A stretch of 30,552 nucleotides of DNA from CAZIWX01 sp964543125. GTDB lineage: Bacteria > Fidelibacterota > UBA8477. Below are positions 23,626 to 30,552 of the stretch, piece by piece. A model generated the notes under the pieces. The model was not told where the DNA came from, ran no database searches, and saw nothing but the letters and a program-made list of their open reading frames with translations. Positions within the stretch are counted from its first letter, which is position 1; every line of letters begins with the position of its first letter. The position numbers and the translations under genes are program-made. The stretch is taken from positions 1-30,552 of the forward strand of contig CAZIWX010000019.1 of assembly GCA_964543125.1 (NCBI GenBank), in the 5' to 3' direction.

Positions 23626-25023
23626 ATGTCCACTACAAGTCCGATTACTTTCGCAGCACTCGTATCAGCAATTCAGGGGCAGAAGTGGATTGTTGCCGGA
23701 CAGCGGATTCTCGTAGCGTGTTCAGGTGGCTTGGATTCGGTTGTCATGCTTTATCTGCTTGCCACTGCTGCTAAACCGGGCGCCTTGGGTGTTATTCATC
23801 TGAACCACGGGCTACGATCGACTGAATCCGATGCTGATGAGCAATTCGTCCGGACCCTTGCAAGAAAATTGAAGCTACGCTTTATTAGTAAAAAACTCGA
23901 TCCAAACGCGGGAAAATATCCGGTGAAAAAAGGAATCGAAGCTTGGGCCAGAGAGGAGCGATATACCTTTTTTATCAGTACCCTGGCCAACGAAGGCTTC
24001 GATTTGGTGGCTACGGCACACACGGCGGACGACCAATTGGAAACAGTCCTGCTGAATATTTATCGTGGGACCGGAATTTGGGGATTATCCGGTATCGTGG
24101 AAAAGTCCGCTTGGGTGGTTCGACCGTTATTGCACTACCGGCGTACGGAACTATTGTCCGTTGCCCGGGAAAAAGGATTCAAATGGAGAGAAGATCGGTC
24201 CAATCAGGATTGGCGATTTACTCGAAATAGATTGCGTCTGGGTTGGTTGTCAATCGCTAGTCAAACGCTTCTCACGCAATGTTTGTTAAAAGAGCAGGAA
24301 CTCCAAACGGCGTTGAAACGGGTAAAGGACTTAATAAAAATATCTTATAACAAACTGGAAAAACAATTATTTATGGCGGTAAATGACCGGAAAATACTCC
24401 TTGAATTACCACCAGGCACCGACTATTTTTCTATACTGTGGAAAGCGTTATTTGACAAGGCATTTCAACACGTTACAGGTGTGAAAACCGGCCTCGGTCA
24501 ACGCCAATTTGAGTTGGTTAGAAAGCTTGCCGCCCAGGGGCAAGCGGGCCGGGAGTTGGATCTACCGAATCAATGCAAAGTTGTTCGCGATCGGAAACGG
24601 GTGTGTTTTATGCAATCCGGCGCTGACGCTTGGTCCGCGGTAGCGCTCGAGCCAAACGGTTATTCAGAGCAGCCATTTTTTTCCATTCAGTTAGAGCGGA
24701 AATCCAGGCCTCGGGAGCAGTTCACCAATACACCCGCCGAGGTGCAGTATCTGCCGGGCTCGGTTGGTGAGCTTGGTCTCCGTCCCTGGCAATCCGGAGA
24801 TAAAATGATTCCTTTTGGTGGAAAAACGCCCAAGTTGGTCAGTGATTTGATCCGGAACAGCCATGTTGCTTCACATCTAAAACGCTGGTTCCCGGTCCTG
24901 ACGACGGGCAGGGAAATTATTTGGGTCCCCGGTGTGAAACCAAGCGAAGCAATCCGTATCAAAGAGAATGAGGATACAGTGATTCGGATTGAAGTGTCTT
25001 TCAACAAGGAAACTTTTGAATGA
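23626..25023 (+). CDS. tilS: tRNA(Ile)-lysidine synthetase TilS
   Basis: TilS attaches lysine to C34 of the AUA-reading tRNA-Ile, an essential decoding step. The 465-residue protein has the N-type ATP pyrophosphatase motif SGGLDS at residues 33-38, the HLNHGLR segment, AHTADDQLETVLLNIYRGTGIWGLSGI, and the RPLLHYRRTEL and NRLRLGWL regions. A long linker and a C-terminal TilS domain complete it (LGLRPWQSGDKMIPFGGKTPKLVSDL). The ATG at 23626 has no free ribosome site, because a terminator-like hairpin occupies the 36 nt before it. It overlaps hpt by 4 nt. The series tilS-hpt-ftsH is conserved across many bacterial phyla. Confidence 0.95.
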   Translation: MSTTSPITFAALVSAIQGQKWIVAGQRILVACSGGLDSVVMLYLLATAAKPGALGVIHLNHGLRSTESDADEQFVRTLARKLKLRFISKKLDPNAGKYPVKKGIEAWAREERYTFFISTLANEGFDLVATAHTADDQLETVLLNIYRGTGIWGLSGIVEKSAWVVRPLLHYRRTELLSVAREKGFKWREDRSNQDWRFTRNRLRLGWLSIASQTLLTQCLLKEQELQTALKRVKDLIKISYNKLEKQLFMAVNDRKILLELPPGTDYFSILWKALFDKAFQHVTGVKTGLGQRQFELVRKLAAQGQAGRELDLPNQCKVVRDRKRVCFMQSGADAWSAVALEPNGYSEQPFFSIQLERKSRPREQFTNTPAEVQYLPGSVGELGLRPWQSGDKMIPFGGKTPKLVSDLIRNSHVASHLKRWFPVLTTGREIIWVPGVKPSEAIRIKENEDTVIRIEVSFNKETFE

Positions 25024-25589
25024 AGACGATGATCGCGGAAAATGTGGGAAAATATTCCGGTCAGGAACTAGAAGAACTTCTTAGCCAACACCAGATTCAA
25101 GCCCGGGTTGAAGTGCTGGGGGAAAAAATCAGTTTAGACTATTCCGGTCGTACGCCGATTCTGATTGGGGTACTCAATGGCAGTGTTTTTTTTCTGTCTG
25201 ACCTGGCTCGGTATATTACAATCGACTGTGAAATCGACTTCATCAAAATCAGTTCCTATTATGGCGAAATCAAATCCAGTGGCACCGTGCGTTTACTTAA
25301 AGATATTAGTTGTATGGTAACGGATCGTGATGTGATCATTGTGGAAGACATCATCGATTCGGGCTTGACCGCCAAATTCATTAAGCAGCGCCTCCTGGAA
25401 AGCGAACCGGCCTCGGTGGCATTCGCAACGCTCCTGTTGAAACCGGAGATAGTAGATATCCCGTTCAAGATTGAGTATGTGGGATTTGAAATCCCTAATC
25501 GATTCGTTGTGGGGTATGGACTGGATATAGATCAAAAAATGAGAAACCTTCCATCCATTTGGGCATTCCCCGAGAGCATGGAAGTATAA
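25020..25589 (+). CDS. hpt: Hypoxanthine phosphoribosyltransferase
   Basis: Hpt salvages hypoxanthine and guanine to IMP/GMP using PRPP. The 189-residue protein has the PRPP loop IIVEDIIDSGLT, with Glu109, Asp110 and Asp113. It also has the flexible-loop segment KISSYYGEIKSSGTVRLLKD, the LNGSVFFLSDLAR phosphate region and the base-binding end FVVGYGLDID. The start at ATG 25020 overlaps tilS by 4 nt (ATGA). In other bacteria this gene sits between tilS and ftsH, as it does here. Confidence 0.95.
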   Translation: MKTMIAENVGKYSGQELEELLSQHQIQARVEVLGEKISLDYSGRTPILIGVLNGSVFFLSDLARYITIDCEIDFIKISSYYGEIKSSGTVRLLKDISCMVTDRDVIIVEDIIDSGLTAKFIKQRLLESEPASVAFATLLLKPEIVDIPFKIEYVGFEIPNRFVVGYGLDIDQKMRNLPSIWAFPESMEV

Positions 25590-25598
25590 AGGAAACGA

Positions 25599-28076
25599 AT
25601 GAAAACAAAGATAAATCATGATGTCATGCAGGTCGACAAGACCAAACCTCCGCGGGATGAGCGAAAAAAAAATCAGCATAATGACCAACCCGCTGGCCGT
25701 CGTAATTACCACAAACCTCGTGGAAAATCCCCACGTCCCGACAATCGGAGCAATAATCGTCCCCCCGGCGATAAATTATCCAAGAATCAAAAGCCTAAGG
25801 GGCATAAATTTTCTAATCTGAAAATCACGCCGCCAGCCGATTTGAATCAGAATTGGAAACGCGGCTTGCGTTCTTCGCTGTTGTGGGTAAGCATTTTCGT
25901 GGCCGTGATCATTTTGGCGCAACTGCTCAGCAACAATGGAGAGCCCACCAAACAGTTTACTTATACGGAATTCATTGATCATGTAAAAACGGATGCCGTA
26001 GCTGCGGGTACTATCGTTGAAGACAAATACTTCTATGGTGAACTGAAAATCGAAGAAAGCGGCAAAATCAACAAGGTGGACACTAAATACAAAAAATTCG
26101 TCGTGACCCTGCCACCTACAATCGATAGTGAATTGCTTGGTTTGTGGGATGCGCACGCCATTAAGTATACTTTCAAGGACAGTCAAAATCGGTGGATGGA
26201 TTATTTCTTCCAGATGTTGCCGTGGATTTTGCTTATCCTGTTCTGGTTTTTCCTTATGCGGCGGATGCAGGGTGGCGCCAATAAAAATATCTTCAGCTTT
26301 GGAAAAAGCCGGGCTAAAGTCATCAATAACGAGAAACCGGAGGTTACTTTCAATGATGTCGCCGGTTGTGATGAAGCTAAAGAAGAGCTACGCGAAATCG
26401 TAAGCTTTTTAAAGAGTCCCAAGAAATTTCAGCGGTTGGGTGGAAAAATTCCCCGGGGCGCTTTGCTGCTGGGTCCTCCGGGAACCGGGAAAACCTTGTT
26501 AGCGCGTGCCGTGGCGGGTGAAGCCGGTGTTCCTTTTTATAATCTCAGCGGTGCGGATTTTGTGGAAATGTTCGTGGGAGTGGGAGCCAGCCGGGTGCGT
26601 GATCTGTTTGAGCAAGGGAAGAAAAATTCACCGTGTATCATCTTTATCGATGAAATCGATGCGGTGGGGCGGCAGCGCGGCGCCGGATTGGGTGGCGGCC
26701 ATGATGAACGCGAACAAACATTAAATGCCCTCCTGGTGGAGATGGATGGATTTGAAACTACCGATAATGTCATCCTGATTGCCGCCACCAACCGTCCCGA
26801 TGTTCTGGATTCGGCATTACTCCGTCCGGGGCGTTTTGACCGGCAGATTATTGTGGATACACCAGATGTACGGGGGCGCGAGGGTGTTCTGCGCGTTCAT
26901 ACAAAAACAAAACCACTCTCCAGAGATGTTGATTTGAAAATAATTGCCAAAGGAACACCCGGAATGTCCGGTGCGGATTTAGCAAATCTGGTCAATGAAG
27001 CCAGCCTGTTAGCTTCCCGGCGCAACCGCCGAAGTATCACCATGGTGGATTTCGAGGAAGCCAAGGATAAACTTCTCATGGGCGTTGAACGCAAGAGCAT
27101 GGTAATCAATGAAGATGAACGGCACACAACCGCTGTTCATGAAGCAGGCCACGCGTTAGTGGCAAAATTAACTCCGGGGGCCGATCCGGTTCATAAAGTC
27201 ACCATTATTCCTCGTGGCCGCGCTTTGGGACTCACGGCGCAATTGCCGGTGGATGATCGACATAATTACTCCCGGGATTATATCGATGGAATGCTGACTA
27301 TTTTGATGGGCGGCCGCGCCGCTGAGCAACTGATTCTTAACCAAATGACCACCGGAGCCGGAAATGACCTTGAGCGAGCGACCGGGTTAGCCCGGAAAAT
27401 GGTGTGTGAGTGGGGCATGAGTGATAAGCTGGGTCCCATGACGTTCGGCCAAAAGCAGGAACAGATATTCATCGGACGCGAGTTCGGGATGCACCGCGAT
27501 TTCAGCGAGAATTTGGCTCATGAGATCGATGAGGAAATCCGGATGATTCTGCTGAGGGCAAAAAATACCGCGGAATCCATTATCAGGGGTCATAAGGATA
27601 AGCTGCTTAAAATAGCTGATCTGTTATTGGAACGGGAAAGTGTCGAGGGGCAGGAAATTGACCTGCTTTTACAAGGTAAAGAAGTTCCCTTGAATAATAA
27701 AATGGGTAAAAATACAGCGAGATCGTCACGCAATCCCAATCGAAACCGGAACAACTACGTCAGACCGAAGATTGATAATCAGCCGCAAAATCAGACCAAG
27801 CCGGCTTCGGGAACGAAGCCTGTATCAGGGACAAAGAACCAGGCAACCAAATCCATAAAAAAAACAACATCCTCCGCCATCACTTCGAAATCGCCTCCAC
27901 GGACCACTTTCGGGGAAAAAAAGAAAGGCCGGGATACTTCCGCCAAACAGGTTAAGAAAGCTCAGCCGGCAAAACATGTGGTGGAAGTGAGTCCACGGCC
28001 ACCCGCGGCGCGGGTACCGGTCAACGCGCCAACTGGTGAAAAGTCGGAGGATAATGACAATTCTGAAAGAGCATGA
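25599..28076 (+). CDS. ftsH: ATP-dependent zinc metalloprotease FtsH with long basic N- and C-terminal tails
   Basis: FtsH is a membrane-bound AAA+ protease that degrades membrane and regulatory proteins. The core is complete: membrane helices at about 91-110 and 203-221, Walker A GPPGTGKT (292-299), Walker B FIDEIDAVGRQRG, the second-region-of-homology ATNRPDVLD-RPGRFDR, the zinc site HEAGH (514-518) and the third zinc ligand Asp590 in GAGNDLERAT. At 825 residues it is about 180 longer than E. coli FtsH. The extra parts are about 88 basic, Pro/Asn/Arg/Lys-rich residues before helix 1 (cytoplasmic side) and about 125 similar residues after the protease domain. Both look disordered and could bind RNA or acidic partners. 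The start ATG has AAAGGAAA upstream; a shorter N-terminus cannot be fully excluded. Confidence 0.95.
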   Translation: MKTKINHDVMQVDKTKPPRDERKKNQHNDQPAGRRNYHKPRGKSPRPDNRSNNRPPGDKLSKNQKPKGHKFSNLKITPPADLNQNWKRGLRSSLLWVSIFVAVIILAQLLSNNGEPTKQFTYTEFIDHVKTDAVAAGTIVEDKYFYGELKIEESGKINKVDTKYKKFVVTLPPTIDSELLGLWDAHAIKYTFKDSQNRWMDYFFQMLPWILLILFWFFLMRRMQGGANKNIFSFGKSRAKVINNEKPEVTFNDVAGCDEAKEELREIVSFLKSPKKFQRLGGKIPRGALLLGPPGTGKTLLARAVAGEAGVPFYNLSGADFVEMFVGVGASRVRDLFEQGKKNSPCIIFIDEIDAVGRQRGAGLGGGHDEREQTLNALLVEMDGFETTDNVILIAATNRPDVLDSALLRPGRFDRQIIVDTPDVRGREGVLRVHTKTKPLSRDVDLKIIAKGTPGMSGADLANLVNEASLLASRRNRRSITMVDFEEAKDKLLMGVERKSMVINEDERHTTAVHEAGHALVAKLTPGADPVHKVTIIPRGRALGLTAQLPVDDRHNYSRDYIDGMLTILMGGRAAEQLILNQMTTGAGNDLERATGLARKMVCEWGMSDKLGPMTFGQKQEQIFIGREFGMHRDFSENLAHEIDEEIRMILLRAKNTAESIIRGHKDKLLKIADLLLERESVEGQEIDLLLQGKEVPLNNKMGKNTARSSRNPNRNRNNYVRPKIDNQPQNQTKPASGTKPVSGTKNQATKSIKKTTSSAITSKSPPRTTFGEKKKGRDTSAKQVKKAQPAKHVVEVSPRPPAARVPVNAPTGEKSEDNDNSERA

Positions 28077-28112
28077 TATTACTCTCCTTGTATATTAAAT
28101 TCTTCTCATTCA

Positions 28113-28144
28113 TCAAAACCGGTTCTCAAGCCGGTTTTGATATT
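28113..28144 (+). terminator. Probable terminator hairpin between ftsH and folP
   Basis: TCAAAACCGG (28113-28122) pairs perfectly with CCGGTTTTGA (28131-28140) across an 8 nt loop. Only a short T-poor stretch (TATTG) follows, so termination may be partial, allowing readthrough into folP. Confidence 0.6.
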
Positions 28145-28163
28145 GTAAAAGGGTAAATCTTAT

Positions 28164-29018
28164 ATGCTCCAACAGTCAGAGACGCTCAAGTGGCGAATTT
28201 TCAATCGGGATTATGATTTAAATTCAAGCATCCGGTTGATGGGCATTTTGAATGTAACTCCGGATTCATTTTCGGATGGTGGCCGTTTTGCAAATGTTGG
28301 CGCTGCAATTGCTCATGCGAAAAAAATGATGGCGGCGGGGGCTCACATTATCGATGTGGGGGGCGAATCGACGCGTCCCGGAGCCGAGCCCGTTGATGAA
28401 AAAGTTGAACGGCAGCGAATATTACCTGTCATTCGGCAAATCGCCTCTTGGGACGAGGTTAAAATATCTGTCGATACCTATAAATATGATGTAGCTAAAG
28501 CGGCGCTGGATGCAGGGGCTCAAATTGTTAACGATATCACGGGTGGTCGATTCGATAGCCGGATGTTTGGTTTGGTAGCCCGAACCGGGGCGGGATTTAT
28601 TATGATGCACATGCAGGGAATGCCGTCCAACATGCAGATCGACCCGGCTTATACTCATGTCATCGACGACATCCAGGCAGCGTTTGAAGTGGGGCTTTCC
28701 AATGCCAGGGAGGCAGGTGTGGTAGCGGAGCAGATTGTATTAGACCCGGGTATTGGATTTGGGAAAAATTGTTCACATAATTTGCAGATCTTAAAAGCGC
28801 TTCCCGAATTTTTTCGTTTGGGACGCCCTCTGGTAATCGGCGCGTCCAGGAAATCGTTCATCGATAAAATTATTCCGGCACCGGTAACGAACCGTTTACC
28901 CGGGTCGATTGCAGCCGCTTTGGCAGCGATTCAGCGCGGTGTTCGGATATTACGCGTCCATGATGTAGGGGCTACCCGGCAGGCGGTAGCTGTGTGGGAA
29001 AGGATCGAGGGGGCGTAG
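28164..29018 (+). CDS. folP: Dihydropteroate synthase
   Basis: FolP joins pABA and dihydropterin pyrophosphate in folate synthesis and is the sulfonamide target. The 284-residue TIM barrel has the signatures LMGILNVTPDSFSDGGRF, IDVGGESTRPGAEPV, ISVDTYKYDVAKAAL, VNDITGG, MMHMQGMP, LDPGIGFGKN and the GASRKSFI loop. It follows the ftsH terminator-like hairpin, and its stop codon is directly next to the cdaA start, so folP and cdaA are co-translated. This ftsH-folP-cdaA order is seen in several phyla. Confidence 0.96.
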   Translation: MLQQSETLKWRIFNRDYDLNSSIRLMGILNVTPDSFSDGGRFANVGAAIAHAKKMMAAGAHIIDVGGESTRPGAEPVDEKVERQRILPVIRQIASWDEVKISVDTYKYDVAKAALDAGAQIVNDITGGRFDSRMFGLVARTGAGFIMMHMQGMPSNMQIDPAYTHVIDDIQAAFEVGLSNAREAGVVAEQIVLDPGIGFGKNCSHNLQILKALPEFFRLGRPLVIGASRKSFIDKIIPAPVTNRLPGSIAAALAAIQRGVRILRVHDVGATRQAVAVWERIEGA

Positions 29019-29876
29019 ATGGCTGTCAAATCAAGATCAGTTCGGTTTGCTGTTTACTGGATTCTGGGATTAGCATTTGCCGGACTGATCGTTTTCAATT
29101 GGCGCTTTGAATTATTTAAAGTCGCTTTCTTATCGGTCCGGATTTACGATTTAGTGGACATTTTGGCCGTTTCATTTGTGCTCTTTAAATTATATCAGAT
29201 TTTTCGGGGTTCACGGGCCGCTCAGATGCTGGTCGGAATGGTGATCTTGATATTTTTATCCATCATTGTACGTTTTACAGAACTTTCCGGAATGACCTGG
29301 TTATTGTCAAATCTATCGACTGTGTGGGTCATTGCTTTTGTGATCCTGTTCCAGCCTGAATTACGGCGCATCCTCATCTACGTGGGCCAAAATCCACTGA
29401 TCCGATTCCTTTTTCGTGTACGAGGAATTCACGTGGTGGACGAAGTGGTGAATGCACTTTTAAGCATCCAACAAAAAGGGTGGGGCGCCTTGGTGGTTCT
29501 TCAGGCCGACGTTGGTTTGCGTCATATTAAAGAAAAGGGTGTTCCGATCAACGCTCAGGTCAGCGCCGAACTTTTAGTCTCTCTTTTTAACCCGACTTCA
29601 CCCCTTCACGACGGCGCCGTAGTCATCCATAATGATATAATTGACACCGCCAAGTGTATTTTACCGCTCTCCGATGAACCGGTGGGGGCCCGGATGAAAC
29701 TCGGTACGCGCCATTTGGCAGCCTTGGGCCTGTCCGAGGAATCAGACGCCCTAATTTTGGTGGTTTCCGAGGAAACCCATGCTTTGTCTTATGCCCACAA
29801 AGGCGTAATGAAGCGCGGACTGGATGATGTTCAACTGCGTAAAATTATCCAGAGCCTTGTTTACTCTCAGTCCTGA
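29019..29876 (+). CDS. cdaA: Membrane diadenylate cyclase CdaA (DacA), RHR motif altered to RHL
   Basis: CdaA makes the second messenger c-di-AMP from two ATP. The 285-residue protein has N-terminal membrane helices (residues 7-105), then a DisA_N cyclase domain. That domain includes WGALVVLQADVGL, LFNPTSPLHDGAVVIHND with Asp198-Gly199-Ala200, and a GTRHLAALGLSEESDALILVVSEET segment. The last Arg of the usual RHR motif is Leu233 here (Arg231-His232-Leu233); RHR and DGA are the standard catalytic/ATP-binding motifs. Activity may therefore be reduced or tuned, though the rest of the site looks normal. ATG 29019 directly follows the folP stop. In Firmicutes the next gene is cdaR (YbbR); here it is a secreted protein of another kind, overlapping by 1 nt. 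Confidence 0.92.
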   Translation: MAVKSRSVRFAVYWILGLAFAGLIVFNWRFELFKVAFLSVRIYDLVDILAVSFVLFKLYQIFRGSRAAQMLVGMVILIFLSIIVRFTELSGMTWLLSNLSTVWVIAFVILFQPELRRILIYVGQNPLIRFLFRVRGIHVVDEVVNALLSIQQKGWGALVVLQADVGLRHIKEKGVPINAQVSAELLVSLFNPTSPLHDGAVVIHNDIIDTAKCILPLSDEPVGARMKLGTRHLAALGLSEESDALILVVSEETHALSYAHKGVMKRGLDDVQLRKIIQSLVYSQS

Positions 29877-30552
29877 TGTTTTTTAAAACCATCGCCGGAT
29901 TCATTACTATCGTTGTAATGGCTTCAAGTCTGTTCAGTGACGTATCAGCTCCCACTACTCAAATACGGCCGGCCGGGTCAAACGAGATTCGCTGGACCGA
30001 GACAATGAGTGCTTCACCAGCGGCCCTTTCCCACGGCCGTATCGCTCTTAAAGGGTGGACCGGGCAAAGCTTTCAAAATGGCTATTTATTCCCGGCGAAA
30101 ACCAGATTTGTTTTCGTTGATCCCAATAAAGCTCGGATTCAACTGGAATTAGGGCCAATATCCGAGATCCAGGTTTCCCGGCCGGTTATCCCGCTTGTGG
30201 AAAAAATGATTGACGGGAGTGGCACACTAAAGGTTCAGCCTGAATCCGGTTCACCTTCTCACGCTGTACCATGGTATACCTTGAAGTCGCTGACGACTCA
30301 GTCAGGAACCGCGATTTGGGCCATCACGCTGATTGGGGCGCATTATAATCCGGATCGAAAAGTTTGGAAAATTCCGGCCCGGATCGATCTCACTATTAAA
30401 ACCGGATTACCCTACCGCCGCCCTCAAACAAGTGCCCACGGGAGCATCCTGGACAAATTAGCTATCAATTCCTGGCCGCTGCCGAATATGCCGGTGACGA
30501 CTGGTTCTGATAATGCGGGACTTGGCCGGGGGAAATTGAAACTCTCGGTGTT
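29876..30552 (+). CDS. Secreted protein, N-terminal part, possibly a C25 (gingipain/PorU-like) peptidase (cut by window edge)
   Basis: The frame opens at ATG 29876, overlapping the cdaA stop by 1 nt, and stays open to the window end (about 225 codons). A signal peptide (IAGFITIVVMASSLFSDVSA) is clear. The rest is beta-rich. The stretch HYNPDRKVWKIPARIDLTIK resembles the closing strand of gingipain-type propeptides (Y-N-P-x-x-x-x-x-x-x-x-x-I-x-V-x-x). GRGKLKLSV near the edge would then lead into the next domain. C25 peptidases include PorU, the sortase of type IX secretion, which would fit the GH18 protein's sorting domain. The catalytic Cys/His lie beyond the window, so this is a suggestion only. 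Confidence 0.4.
   Translation, partial: MFFKTIAGFITIVVMASSLFSDVSAPTTQIRPAGSNEIRWTETMSASPAALSHGRIALKGWTGQSFQNGYLFPAKTRFVFVDPNKARIQLELGPISEIQVSRPVIPLVEKMIDGSGTLKVQPESGSPSHAVPWYTLKSLTTQSGTAIWAITLIGAHYNPDRKVWKIPARIDLTIKTGLPYRRPQTSAHGSILDKLAINSWPLPNMPVTTGSDNAGLGRGKLKLSV

Noticed and set aside
1..30552. Search for tRNA, rRNA, insertion sequences, phage genes, CRISPR repeats and defence genes
   Set aside because: None were seen; the window is almost entirely housekeeping and metabolic genes on one strand.

Overview
All genes in this 30.5 kb window lie on the + strand. They are tightly packed, with many 1-14 nt overlaps, around 50% GC, and frequent TTG starts. No tRNA, rRNA, insertion sequence or CRISPR array was seen. 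The gene content suggests a Gram-negative bacterium of the Fibrobacterota-Chlorobiota-Bacteroidota (FCB) group or a related candidate phylum (Marinimicrobia/Calditrichota-like). The reasons are a secreted hydrolase with a type IX-style C-terminal sorting domain, a probable gingipain-like (C25) N-terminal fragment at the right edge, a DXP isoprenoid pathway, PdxST vitamin B6 synthesis and a Ccm cytochrome c system. The phylum assignment is inference.

Left part (1-5936): a 3'-end fragment of a NamZ/DUF1343 exo-muramidase, a secreted GH18 hydrolase and a second, complete NamZ lipoprotein form what looks like an amino-sugar polymer (murein or chitin) degradation set. A UMF1-family MFS transporter follows, ending in a strong terminator. 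Next come a DUF971 protein and a small sulfotransferase-like P-loop protein (6093-6956).

A 429 nt gap (6957-7385) holds a hairpin-rich stretch ending in a terminator, a possible 45-aa ORF and the best sigma70-type promoter of the window (7304-7332). That promoter drives nrnA-ispH. pdxS, pdxT and dxs follow. After them are a coenzyme-B12 acyl-CoA mutase large subunit with the isobutyryl-CoA mutase residue pair (Phe86/Gln204), and two different PHP-domain phosphoesterases.

The centre (16089-22507) is a cytochrome c maturation operon: ccmE, ccmF, a CcmI-like protein fused to a zinc ribbon, an unrecognised exported and membrane-anchored protein, then ccmA, ccmB, ccmC and ccmD. CcmE carries Cys126 in a CxxxY motif instead of the usual heme-binding His, and no ccmG or ccmH is present. 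This looks like a non-canonical Ccm system with a possible new component. It is the most interesting part of the window. An archaeal-type (type II) GAPDH-like gene overlaps ccmD and ends at a hairpin terminator.

Right part (23626-30552): the widely conserved series tilS-hpt-ftsH, then folP and cdaA (c-di-AMP synthesis). FtsH has long basic, disordered-looking tails at both ends. CdaA has Leu in place of the last Arg of its RHR motif. The window closes in the 5' part of a secreted protein, possibly a C25 peptidase.
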